32,228 nt of DNA from Actinomycetes bacterium. GTDB taxonomy: Bacteria; Actinomycetota; Acidimicrobiia; Acidimicrobiales; RAAP-2. How positions within the stretch are numbered: position 1 is the first letter of the stretch; each line of letters starts with the position of its first letter. The notes beneath the pieces were generated by a model. The model was not told the DNA's origin, did not search any database, and saw nothing but the letters and a program-made list of their open reading frames with translations. The translations under genes and the position numbers were made by a program. Positions 21,016 through 29,964 of the stretch are shown here, in pieces. Location: the NCBI GenBank assembly GCA_021781335.1, contig JAJXXA010000051.1:1-32228 (forward strand), written 5' to 3'.

Positions 21016-21480
21016 GTGAACTGTCGTCGGTGTGGGGAGATACTGAACGCGAACGCCAACTTCTGTTGGTCGTGCGGCGCACCCCAACACGATGCGACCT
21101 CGCCCGAGACCATTGCGGTGCCCGTTGTCAGTACCGCAGGTTCACAAGCCGGTCTCCGATCGAGTGCGCCCTCGCGTAACCACGTCGACCAGTTGGTCAT
21201 CATCTCAGGTCTTGATGCCGGTCGTGCGTTCGACATCACCAAGGAAGTGACGACCGCAGGTCGACACGAAACGAGTGACGTGTTGCTCGATGACGTTTCG
21301 GTCTCGCGCCATCACGCGATCTTCACCCGCACGGCGAGCGGTCGGATAACGTTGCGAGACCTTAATTCGCTCAATGGCACGTACCTCAATGGTGGTCGCG
21401 TGGAAGAGACAACGTTGCACTCTGGTGACGAGGTGCAAATCGGGAAGTTCAAGCTGGTCTTTTGGGAGGCAACGCAGTGA
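21016..21480 (+). CDS. FHA-domain protein with N-terminal zinc ribbon (GarA/OdhI-position homologue)
   Basis: CRRCGEILNANANFCWSCGAP zinc ribbon; FHA GRHETSDVLLDDVSVSRHHA...LRDLNSLNGTYLN. Start chosen at GTG 21016 rather than GTG 21007 because of a TAATGT -10 7 nt upstream. Confidence 0.88.
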   Translation: MNCRRCGEILNANANFCWSCGAPQHDATSPETIAVPVVSTAGSQAGLRSSAPSRNHVDQLVIISGLDAGRAFDITKEVTTAGRHETSDVLLDDVSVSRHHAIFTRTASGRITLRDLNSLNGTYLNGGRVEETTLHSGDEVQIGKFKLVFWEATQ

Positions 21481-22277
21481 CGAGCCAAGGAACAATGCGT
21501 ATCGGGGAAGTTCACGCACTCTTGCGTCGTGACCATCCTGATATCGAGCTCTCGAAGATTCGTTACTACGAAGACAAGGGATTGGTGCAACCGTCTCGAA
21601 GCCGTAAGGGATACCGGTTGTATTCGGAACGCGACGTGGCGTGTCTGCGCGAAGCCATACGTCTCGCCAACGAAGAGTTCGTGCCACTTCGAGTGGTGCG
21701 GGTGCGATTGATCGAGCAAGGGTTGCTCATCGATGAGCCGGTTGCGGCGTCGAATCGTCACGCCGCACGATCGGCTTCCAACGTCATCTCGATGCCCGTA
21801 CCGCCGGTCATCGCGTCCTCAAACGAGCCTCGTCCGGCTCCCGTGACACCCGTTTCGTCGACCCCCGATCCGATCGAAAATGACGATTTGTCATATGACA
21901 ATTTCTTTACAACTTCAGAGTTCCTTCGCGTGTCGCAGTTGGAGGCGGCCGAGGTGAACCAACTCATCGCCCTCGGATTGATCGTCCCGGTGAGCGTGGC
22001 GAACGAGACAGCGTTCACCGGCTTTGACGTGCGCATCGCTCGAGCCGCAGCGCCGCTCGTCGAGCGAGGCGCTGATATCAGGCTTCTTGGCTCACTTCGA
22101 CGCGTTGTCGAACGTGAGATCGGCATCCTCGAGGACCTCACCCAGCCCGTTCGCACGCACGCCGCGAGCGGTACCGACGAGGTCGCACGCCACCTCGTTG
22201 CGGACGTCGCGAACGAACTGACGGCACTTCGTTCGGCTCTTTTTGCGCGGGCGTTACGCGACTACCTGGGGCACTAG
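21477..22277 (+). CDS. MerR-family regulator, FtsR (Rv1828)-like
   Basis: GTG 21477 overlaps the FHA stop (GTGA). MRIGEVHALLRRDHPDIELSKIRYYEDKGLVQPSRSRKGYRLYSERDV HTH; location downstream of FHA gene as in Mycobacterium/Corynebacterium. Confidence 0.88.
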   Translation: MTSQGTMRIGEVHALLRRDHPDIELSKIRYYEDKGLVQPSRSRKGYRLYSERDVACLREAIRLANEEFVPLRVVRVRLIEQGLLIDEPVAASNRHAARSASNVISMPVPPVIASSNEPRPAPVTPVSSTPDPIENDDLSYDNFFTTSEFLRVSQLEAAEVNQLIALGLIVPVSVANETAFTGFDVRIARAAAPLVERGADIRLLGSLRRVVEREIGILEDLTQPVRTHAASGTDEVARHLVADVANELTALRSALFARALRDYLGH

Positions 22278-22316
22278 CGAGGCCGAATTTCAGCCCACGG
22301 GGTCTAGGCTGGAGTC

Positions 22317-22817
22317 ATGGTTGAAGTGGTTCTGAGAGCAGTTCGAGTTGATGTGGGCTCGTCGACTCCATTGCTGCTGCTCGAAGAAGTGGGCGGCGAG
22401 CGAGTCCTGCCAATCTTCATCGGGGCTCCTGAAGCGACCGCAATTGCGTATGCGCTCCAGCACGTCGAGGCGCCGCGCCCGATGTCGCACGACCTGCTCG
22501 CGAACGTGATCACGGCGCTGGGCGCTCAGTTGTTCGCGGTGGAGATCACTGAATTGATCGACAACACCTTCTACGCGCACCTGCGCCTCCTTCGCGACAA
22601 CGTTGAAACGATCGTCGAAGCACGTCCGAGTGACGCGGTGGCGTTGGCGCTGCGAAGTGGAGCGCCGATCCTCGTGAGCGACGCTCTAATGAACGAGCAA
22701 GGAAAGTTCATCCATCTCGACGAAGACGTCGAGGACGACGCACCGAGTGAGGCTGAGTTGGTCGCGGAGTTACGCGATTTTCTCGACACGGTGCGCCCGG
22801 AGGATTTTGATCAGTGA
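22317..22817 (+). CDS. bifunctional nuclease family (DUF151) protein
   Basis: 166 aa; LLEEVGGERVLPIFIGAPEATAIAYALQ...RPMSHDLL...RPSDAVALALR; Rv1829-like position. Confidence 0.9.
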   Translation: MVEVVLRAVRVDVGSSTPLLLLEEVGGERVLPIFIGAPEATAIAYALQHVEAPRPMSHDLLANVITALGAQLFAVEITELIDNTFYAHLRLLRDNVETIVEARPSDAVALALRSGAPILVSDALMNEQGKFIHLDEDVEDDAPSEAELVAELRDFLDTVRPEDFDQ

Positions 22818-23386
22818 ACAGGGCTCTCAAGATGCTCGGTGTTGCCGTGCTCGTGGTGGTACTTGTGCTCGTCGGCCGTCACATCGTGAATTCGAACACG
22901 CCAACGACAACATTGCTCCCGAGCACGACGTCGACGGTTCCAACGGCGAAGCCTGTCGCTGTCGCGTGCACCGGTAGTGATTTCAGCGGTGTCTACAACC
23001 AGGGCCAGGGAGCCGCGGGGACCATCTTTGCGAGCGTGACGCTCACCAAGGTGACGCCGGGAACCTGTACTTTCAAGGGCTACCCACTGCTTACGCTCCA
23101 GGACAAGACCGGAGCGGTCATCACCTCAAAGCAACTCGACTCGTCGCCGGTTCAGTTCCCAGACGCCCTCGCCAACAAGGCGCCGACGCAACTCTCCTTG
23201 TCTGACGGTGCGACGACGACCTTCTCGTTGGGCTACTCCGATGTGCCGGTTGGCACCCAAGCGTGCGCTTCGGCGACAACGCTGAGCGTGCAATTCGCGG
23301 CTGGCGGTCCTGTGGTGACGGTGACACCCGCGTATCCCGTCCAGCCCTGCAATGACAACACCATCTGGGTGAGTCCCTTCTACTAG
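22814..23386 (+). CDS. membrane-anchored DUF4232-like secreted protein
   Basis: 190 aa, N-terminal TM (MLGVAVLVVVLVLVGRHIV), Thr-rich linker, then beta-rich domain with GYPLLTLQD; GTG start overlapping upstream stop. Confidence 0.7.
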   Translation: MNRALKMLGVAVLVVVLVLVGRHIVNSNTPTTTLLPSTTSTVPTAKPVAVACTGSDFSGVYNQGQGAAGTIFASVTLTKVTPGTCTFKGYPLLTLQDKTGAVITSKQLDSSPVQFPDALANKAPTQLSLSDGATTTFSLGYSDVPVGTQACASATTLSVQFAAGGPVVTVTPAYPVQPCNDNTIWVSPFY

Positions 23387-23415
23387 CCAACCAACGTGGC
23401 CTGCACTGTGGCGCG

Positions 23416-24393
23416 TTAAGGCTGGACGAGAATGCGCCCGCGAGTCTGAGCGTTCCTGATCTTCTCGAGGGCCTCCGGTAGCTCCTCAAGCCTGACGACA
23501 TGGTCCACGAGCGGCTCGAAGTCGATGGTCTTGGCCATCTCGCCGATTGCCTGCCATACCGCTCGACGAGTGTGGTCACGCGCCTCGACCGCGTCAATGC
23601 CGAGGAGGCTCACGGCGCGGGTGATGAAGGGGTAGACGTTGGTGTGCAGTTCGGGACTGGCGACCAGACCACTGGCGGCGACGGCCGCACCGTAACGCAG
23701 CGAACGCAGAATGTGGTGGAGCGTCTCGCCGCCGACGCAGTCGACAGCACCGCTCCACCGCTCGCTCGCGAGGACGCGGTCAGGCTTGTCGGCGATCTCG
23801 TCACGACCGATGATGCGCACCGCTCCTCGTTGGGTGAGCCACTGAGATTGTGCGGGTGAGCCGGTGGACGCAACGGCGAGGTACCCACGGGCGCTCAGAA
23901 ACGTGATGGCGTGTGACCCGACGCCGCCCGTCGCGCCGGTGACGAGGACCTCGCCGGTGGGCTCAAGACCGTGATGCTCGAGCGCGAGCACGCTCGCCAT
24001 GGCGGTGAAGCCTGCGGTGCCGATGATCATGGCGTCACGCGTCGATACCGAGTCGGGAAGTGCGCTGAGGAACTTCGCGGGGACGTATACGGACTGTGCG
24101 AAACCCCCATCACGCGCAACGCCCAGATCGCCGCCGTGCACGGCAACTCGGGTTCCGACCGGCCACTCGTCATTCGTCGATGACGTGATCACGCCGGCGG
24201 CATCTACGCCGCCAACCAATTCAGGAACTCTTCGTACCCGCCCGCCGATACTGGCCACCAGAGCGTCTTTGAAGTTGACGCCGGAATACTCGACCGTGAT
24301 GAGCAGGTCGGTGTCGGCCGTCGACTTCACTTCGCGCTGCTCGACGCCCAGATGTAGGGAACCTTCGACTTCTTTTACGACGAATGCGCGCAT
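23416..24393 (-). CDS. YhdH/YhfP-family quinone oxidoreductase (acrylyl-CoA reductase-like MDR)
   Basis: 325 aa; SGVNFKDALVASIGG...VGGVDAAGVI...VTGATGGVGSHAITFLSARGY. Confidence 0.87.
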   Translation of the reverse strand: MRAFVVKEVEGSLHLGVEQREVKSTADTDLLITVEYSGVNFKDALVASIGGRVRRVPELVGGVDAAGVITSSTNDEWPVGTRVAVHGGDLGVARDGGFAQSVYVPAKFLSALPDSVSTRDAMIIGTAGFTAMASVLALEHHGLEPTGEVLVTGATGGVGSHAITFLSARGYLAVASTGSPAQSQWLTQRGAVRIIGRDEIADKPDRVLASERWSGAVDCVGGETLHHILRSLRYGAAVAASGLVASPELHTNVYPFITRAVSLLGIDAVEARDHTRRAVWQAIGEMAKTIDFEPLVDHVVRLEELPEALEKIRNAQTRGRILVQP

Positions 24394-24449
24394 GTCCTTA
24401 CATTAGAGCGCATTGGCTCTGAGGGTCCCGAGCCACATACCATGCGCGT

Positions 24450-25226
24450 ATGTCAACAATCATGCTGAACGGCCATCCCACGTGGGCGCGACTTCCAAAG
24501 AAGAAAGGGCCGACAGTACTCTTGCTGCACGGCGGCATGAGTAGCAGTCGTAGTTTGCTCAAGTCCATTGGCCCGGGTCTTTCAGAAACCTTTCGCGTAG
24601 CGGCCTTCGACCGGCGCGGCCATGGTCGAACAGCCGATACCGATGCCGGGTTCCACTATGACGACATGGTGGACGAGACGGTCTCATTTCTTGAGTACCT
24701 CGGACGTCGTTGTCACGTGATTGGTCACAGCGACGGAGGCATAATTGCTTTGCTCGTTGCACAGCGGCGCCCTGATCTCGTGAAGCGGGTCATTGCTGTT
24801 GGCGCCAACTTCCACTTCAATGGCCTCGTGCCCATGGCGCAGTTCGATACCAGTTCTGAAGGATACGAGCAGTGGGCGCAAAAATATGCACAACTGTCGC
24901 CCGATGGACTCGAGCACGCGGCGAGTGTGCTCGAAAAGACCATGGCGATGTTCGCGTCCGAGCCTGCGCTCAGCGCGAGCGATCTGTCGACACTCACGCG
25001 ACCGGTTCTGGTGATGTCGGGAGACGACGACTTGATCACACTCGAACATACGTGTGCGCTCTACCAGGCACTACCCAACGCGCAATTGGCCATTGTCCCC
25101 GGTACTTCGCACGCGGTGTTGAAGGAGCGCACACGAGAGAGTGTTCGAATCATGCGCCATTTCTTACTGAGCAAACTTCCCGTGACGACTTACATGCCAG
25201 TGCGACGCGCACTCACTGACTCCTAG
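24450..25226 (+). CDS. alpha/beta hydrolase
   Basis: 258 aa; VLLLHGG oxyanion region, GHSDGG nucleophile elbow, C-terminal GTSHAV His. Confidence 0.88.
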   Translation: MSTIMLNGHPTWARLPKKKGPTVLLLHGGMSSSRSLLKSIGPGLSETFRVAAFDRRGHGRTADTDAGFHYDDMVDETVSFLEYLGRRCHVIGHSDGGIIALLVAQRRPDLVKRVIAVGANFHFNGLVPMAQFDTSSEGYEQWAQKYAQLSPDGLEHAASVLEKTMAMFASEPALSASDLSTLTRPVLVMSGDDDLITLEHTCALYQALPNAQLAIVPGTSHAVLKERTRESVRIMRHFLLSKLPVTTYMPVRRALTDS

Positions 25227-25553
25227 CTGTCGCCACCGCTGGAACGTGGGCCTGCATGACGACTGAGACCGAGGGAGGTGAGGGCAGGAGTCGACTGACT
25301 TTTCAAGGTCACTCCCAGTCTGGTTCCTCGTTCTCTTGGACGGACGTGAGCAGGAAAGACTGGGCGGTATCGCGATCGTGCGCGCGACTCGCCCGTGGTT
25401 GGTGCTGATCGGGCGCAGGATTGGGAGGTAACCAGTCGCCCTGACGCACGATGATGGGCGCACCTCGGACAGACGGTTAGTGTCGTCGCACAGTGTGACG
25501 AGTGCCATAGAGGTTCGTCAATCAACTGTGGCGTGGGCGGTAGGCTCTATTAG

Positions 25554-26831
25554 ATGTTGGCGCTGCAATCGAGTCGGCGCACCCGCGTGAGTGACGAGTG
25601 GGTGGCGCATTCTGGTCTGCGCGGAGACGCTGTCCTCTACGGCTTGTCGGCACTGTTTGCGCTCGTACTGGGCTGGACTTCCACGCAGGTTGCCCAGTGG
25701 CATTGGGGGTATCTCGCCGTGGCGCCGTATGCGCTCGCCGCGCTCGTCGCGTTGGTGCTGGCTCGGATGAAGCCTCGACGAAGCACGATGATTCGTATGG
25801 TTCTGCTCGGGCTGGTGATCTTGGGTTCGGTGATCATCCCGCTAGGCCTTGAGACGCGCTGGCGACATCAGGACCCCGCGATGGGCTACGCCCAACCAGA
25901 AGTGTCGGTCATTGAGCGTTCGGCGACGTACGTGAGCAAGGGCAAGGATCCCTATCGGACGTACTTGCACGACGGACATCTCGTGGGCCTGTTGCCGGGA
26001 CTGCCCGCGTACGAATCCTTCTTTCCCTACTTCCCCCTGATGAGCGTGTTCGGACTTCCCTCAGCCGATACCCATCTTGGAGCAGGTCTCACCGATGCGC
26101 GCATTGTGATGACCCTCATGACGCTCATAACCAGCTCGGCCGCATTGTTGTTGCTCAAGGCGTCTCGTGAGAAGAAGATACGAGTGGCCCAAATACTCCT
26201 GGCCCTCCCGACCGGCGCGTTATTCCTCTCCACGGGTGGTGACGACATGCCGATCCTGGCGCTCTTGCTACTCGCGATTGCGTTTCTCGAAAGACGCTCG
26301 AGCAACTCAGCCGGCGTGACGCTCGGTATTGCAGCGGCTATGAAACTGACCGCGTGGCCCTTCGCCGTTGGCGCGTTGCTCGTGGCGAAGAATAAAAGTG
26401 GACGTTCGACGTGGTTCACAATCGCGTTATGGACAGCAGCGATCGTGCTCGTCACCGTCGTGCCGTTCGCGGTGCACGCACCCTTTGCATTCTTCTCCAA
26501 CGTCTTTGCGTTCCCGTTGGGATTGGCTGGCGTCGCATCGCCGGCTGCGAGCGCGCTGCCTGGTCATATCCTGACGACGTGGTGGGCGCCCTTCGGGCAC
26601 ATCCTCGCCCCACTCACCTTCTTGGTCGGAGGGTATTTTCTTGCGCGCTACTCCCAGCGCCATTGGCCACTTACTCTGTCGAGACTGCTCGCGATGTTGA
26701 GCGTGGCGTTCACCGTGATGATCTGTGTCGCGTCGGCGACTCGAGTGGGTTACGTCATCTATCCGATCAACTTTGCCGTGTGGTCGTGGGTCACGAGGGA
26801 ACCAGAGGCGAACGAACTCGTCGAGGCTTAA
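25554..26831 (+). CDS. polytopic membrane protein, GT-C/DUF2029-like glycosyltransferase candidate
   Basis: 425 aa, many TM segments; ERSATYVSKGKDPYRTY and AAAMKLTAWPFAVGALL are reminiscent of GT87/DUF2029 proteins. Confidence 0.65.
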   Translation: MLALQSSRRTRVSDEWVAHSGLRGDAVLYGLSALFALVLGWTSTQVAQWHWGYLAVAPYALAALVALVLARMKPRRSTMIRMVLLGLVILGSVIIPLGLETRWRHQDPAMGYAQPEVSVIERSATYVSKGKDPYRTYLHDGHLVGLLPGLPAYESFFPYFPLMSVFGLPSADTHLGAGLTDARIVMTLMTLITSSAALLLLKASREKKIRVAQILLALPTGALFLSTGGDDMPILALLLLAIAFLERRSSNSAGVTLGIAAAMKLTAWPFAVGALLVAKNKSGRSTWFTIALWTAAIVLVTVVPFAVHAPFAFFSNVFAFPLGLAGVASPAASALPGHILTTWWAPFGHILAPLTFLVGGYFLARYSQRHWPLTLSRLLAMLSVAFTVMICVASATRVGYVIYPINFAVWSWVTREPEANELVEA

Positions 26832-27385
26832 ATGGCCGCCGAGTTCTGGTAGATGCGATAGGTCCAGTGGGTGTGGTGAGCGCTCGTGGCGTTCACCGTG
26901 ATGCCCACGACCCAGTAGAACGTGTCCGAACCAGCCTTTTGGAAGAGGTCCTGAGGAGCGCCGTTGCTGGCACCTTGAGAGAAGAGTGACCATCCACGCG
27001 ACTCCAACTCGCTCGAGTAGAACGCCAGTACCTGATTGGCGGGTGCGCTAGTGATGAATGAGCGATAGCAGTCGAAGTCACCCGCGCCCGCATTGGGCAT
27101 CACGAACGCTCCGTTGGCGCGAGTGTTGACTGGCACGATGAGCGCCGGGGTGATGTTCGAGGGGGGATTACCGGGTTGCTCGCAGTTCGACAACAGCGTT
27201 GAACCGGTTGCGGGTGTCAACCCGCCGACGATCACAGGAATGGTCGTCGTCGTGGCCACCGCCTGATTGGCGATGAGATTGATCCCCATGAACAGTGCGA
27301 GCATGACCACTGCGATACCGAGGATCGCGGCCGCGGGCCAGATACTGGTCGTCGTCGTTAACGGCGGCCGCGGTGCTTCATTCAC
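26828..27385 (-). CDS. uncharacterised single-TM exported protein
   Basis: 185 aa; N-terminal TM (WPAAAILGIAVVMLALFMGINLIA), Thr linker, soluble domain; GTG start with TAGGAT-N6 upstream. Confidence 0.7.
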   Translation of the reverse strand: MNEAPRPPLTTTTSIWPAAAILGIAVVMLALFMGINLIANQAVATTTTIPVIVGGLTPATGSTLLSNCEQPGNPPSNITPALIVPVNTRANGAFVMPNAGAGDFDCYRSFITSAPANQVLAFYSSELESRGWSLFSQGASNGAPQDLFQKAGSDTFYWVVGITVNATSAHHTHWTYRIYQNSAAI

Positions 27386-28202
27386 CCTGCCATCCTAAAT
27401 GGTCGATTGGACCGTGGCCTCGCCCGAGGTTCCACGACGCTGCGCCCTGAAGCGCGGACAGTACGAAGGCCTTGGCATCACGCGTTGCGTCGTGCAAGGA
27501 GCGCTCGAGACCCAAACCCGCAGCGATCGCCGCGGACAGCGAGCACCCGGTGCCGTGATCGTTTCGCGTCGTGACGCGCGCGGCGTCGAAGATCTCGACG
27601 TCGTCGGCGTGCAGGAGGATGTCAGGCGCGTGGTGACTCATGGCACCCGACTCAATGAAGTGTCCGCCCTTGACGAGCACACTCTGGGCGCCGAAGGCGA
27701 GGAGCATCTGGCCGAGTCGCACCATGTCGTCGATGTCTTTGACGTCGCGCACGTCGATGTCGCACAGTATCGCCGCTTCTCTCAGATTCGGCGTCACGAG
27801 TAGCGCGTAGGGCACGAGCGCCTCGCGGTAGGCGAGTGCCCCGCCGCCCGCCATCAGGTCGTGCCCGCTCGACGAGACGAGTACCGGGTCGACGACCAGG
27901 TTCAACAGTTCACCCGCGCGTGCGAGATCAGCCACGGCTTCGACGGTCGAGGGCTGGGCGAGCATCCCGGTCTTTACCGCAACGACCTCGAAGTCGTCCA
28001 GGACCGCTCGAGCTTGGTCGACGACCATCGACGGCTCGGTGTTGCACACTCGGGTGACGCCGAGTGTGTTCTGAGCAGTGAGTGCGGTGACCGCGCAGGT
28101 GCCGTGAACTTGGAATGCGCTGAAGGTGCGAAGGTCGGCTTGTATGCCCGCGCCGCCGCCCGAGTCGGATCCCGCGATTGTGAGCGCCGTAACTGGTTGC
28201 AC
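27378..28202 (-). CDS. thiD: hydroxymethylpyrimidine/phosphomethylpyrimidine kinase
   Basis: 274 aa; [58 protein letters not shown]. Confidence 0.93.
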   Translation of the reverse strand: MQPVTALTIAGSDSGGGAGIQADLRTFSAFQVHGTCAVTALTAQNTLGVTRVCNTEPSMVVDQARAVLDDFEVVAVKTGMLAQPSTVEAVADLARAGELLNLVVDPVLVSSSGHDLMAGGGALAYREALVPYALLVTPNLREAAILCDIDVRDVKDIDDMVRLGQMLLAFGAQSVLVKGGHFIESGAMSHHAPDILLHADDVEIFDAARVTTRNDHGTGCSLSAAIAAGLGLERSLHDATRDAKAFVLSALQGAASWNLGRGHGPIDHLGWQGE

Positions 28203-28249
28203 CGTCCAACTTTAGTGACGGACTTGTTGCGGTTAGTACGCTGGGGTGG

Positions 28250-29041
28250 GTGGAAAGCAACTTCAACGTTGGCTCGATCGAGTCTGGCTCGCGGCTGGTG
28301 ATGGGTACCGGTGGGTTTCGATCTCTTGACCTGCTCGAACAGACCTTGGTGGCTTCACAGTCGAGCATCGCGACCGTGGCACTTCGCCGAGTGGACCCGT
28401 CGGTCGGCGGATCAATTTACGATCTGCTCAAGAGACTCGGGTTCTCGCTTCTTCCCAACACTGCGGGGTGTTACAGCGCCGACGAGGCCGTGAAGGTCGC
28501 AGAAATGGCTCGTGAGGCCTTCGAGACCAATGTTGTGAAGCTCGAAGTGATCGGCGACGACGTCACGCTCCTGCCCGACACCACCGAGACCCTGGTCGCC
28601 GCCGACCAACTCGTTCGTCGGGGCTTTGAGGTCTGGGCGTATACGTCAGATGACTTCATCGTGGCCCAACGACTCGAACAAACGGGCTGTGTCGCGGTGA
28701 TGCCGCTGGGTTCTCCCATTGGATCGGGGCTAGGCATTAGAAACCCCCACGCCATTGCCCTGATCGCCGAACGCCTCGAGGTACCGGTGCTGCTCGACGC
28801 CGGCCTCGGTACGGCGTCGGATGTGGCGCTCGCTATGGAATTGGGCTGTGACGGTGTGCTCGCCGCTTCAGCGATAAATCGGGCGCTCGATCCGGTGATG
28901 ATGGCGCGGGCCTTTAAATCCGGTGTTGAAGCGGGCTTTCTTGCCCACCACGCCGGTCGGATACCACCTCGACTCCACGCGGAGGCCTCATCGGCGTCAC
29001 TGGGCCGTCCAGACCTGTTTGTCGGCGAGTCGTTCTCGTAA
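28250..29041 (+). CDS. thiG: thiazole synthase
   Basis: 263 aa; [39 protein letters not shown] (Schiff-base Lys), [15 protein letters not shown]. Confidence 0.94.
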   Translation: MESNFNVGSIESGSRLVMGTGGFRSLDLLEQTLVASQSSIATVALRRVDPSVGGSIYDLLKRLGFSLLPNTAGCYSADEAVKVAEMAREAFETNVVKLEVIGDDVTLLPDTTETLVAADQLVRRGFEVWAYTSDDFIVAQRLEQTGCVAVMPLGSPIGSGLGIRNPHAIALIAERLEVPVLLDAGLGTASDVALAMELGCDGVLAASAINRALDPVMMARAFKSGVEAGFLAHHAGRIPPRLHAEASSASLGRPDLFVGESFS

Positions 29042-29056
29042 CTACACTCGTGTAGT
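29041..29056. promoter_or_regulatory. 16-bp dyad ACTACAC-TC-GTGTAGT upstream of a MerR gene
   Basis: Exact 7-bp complementary arms, spacer 2 nt, 45 bp upstream of the MerR ATG. Confidence 0.5.
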
Positions 29057-29101
29057 CCCCACGAGATACTCTGGGTACGCCTCGGTCGGGAGGGACTCGC
29101 A

Positions 29102-29560
29102 ATGACTGAAATTATTACCTCGGGATTTAGTGGCCCTACGGTATGTCGGCTCACGGGCGTGACGTACCGCCAGTTGGACTACTGGGCGCGCACCGGACTG
29201 GTGACGCCTTCAATTCAGCCCGCGAAGGGGAGTGGATCGAAGCGAACCTACTCCTACGGCGACGTCCTCGAAGTCAAGGTCATCAAGTCTCTTCTCACCT
29301 CTGGCGTGTCGCTCTCGCGCGCTCGCCAAGCTGTCGAATGCCTGCGTGGCGCCCTCGGTGCCGATTTGGCGTCGAGCAGCCTGGTCCTCAGCGACGCGGG
29401 ATCAGTGCTCGCCCACGACGCAGGTGACCTGGTTGACCTGTTGCGAGGTGGCCAAGGCGTCTTCAACATCATTCCTCTGGCAAGCGTGGTCGCCGAACTC
29501 TCGACCACTATTCGCCAGGACCTGCAGTCAACGTCGGAGAGGGAGCACCGCACGGCGTGA
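29102..29560 (+). CDS. MerR-family regulator (Rv1830-like)
   Basis: 152 aa; VCRLTGVTYRQLDYWARTGLVTPSIQPAKGSGSKRTYSYGDVLEVKVIKSLL; SD GGGAGGGA. Confidence 0.88.
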   Translation: MTEIITSGFSGPTVCRLTGVTYRQLDYWARTGLVTPSIQPAKGSGSKRTYSYGDVLEVKVIKSLLTSGVSLSRARQAVECLRGALGADLASSSLVLSDAGSVLAHDAGDLVDLLRGGQGVFNIIPLASVVAELSTTIRQDLQSTSEREHRTA

Positions 29561-29955
29561 ACCCATTGCCTCACGTTGACGACTCACGCGGTCGTCATCC
29601 CAGCGCCGGTCGTCTCCCGACTGATTCTTTTGCGCACCCCAGTGAGCGGCTCTTCGCCACGCTGTTGGACCTCTATGGCCACCCGTGGTCCTATGAGCCG
29701 GTGGAGTTTCCTCTCGCGTGGAATGAGTTAGGCCAGCCCGTGCGTGCGTTTCGACCAGACTTCTATCTTCACGAGCACGGTCTGTTCATCGAACTCACGG
29801 TGCTCGAGCAGCGACTGGTCACGAAGAAGAACAAGAAGATCCGAGAGTTCCGTTCGCTTTATCCAGAGATCCGACTGCTCGTGGTCTACCAGCGAGACTT
29901 TCGTGCGCTCATGCACCAACACGACCTCGGAAACCTTGATGACCTCGCAGCGTAG
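29557..29955 (+). CDS. small conserved-looking protein, possible PD-(D/E)XK-like nuclease fold
   Basis: 132 aa, GTG start overlapping MerR stop; RPDFYLHEHGLFIELTVLEQRLVTKKNKKIREFRSLYPEIRLLVVYQRDF. Confidence 0.65.
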   Translation: MNPLPHVDDSRGRHPSAGRLPTDSFAHPSERLFATLLDLYGHPWSYEPVEFPLAWNELGQPVRAFRPDFYLHEHGLFIELTVLEQRLVTKKNKKIREFRSLYPEIRLLVVYQRDFRALMHQHDLGNLDDLAA

Positions 29956-29964
29956 GCTGAATCC

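Noticed and set aside
25164-25525. ORFs 25164..25508 - and 25223..25525 - as genes
   Set aside because: Compositionally unprotein-like (Ser/Arg/His-rich shadow reading), overlap each other, no recognisable family.
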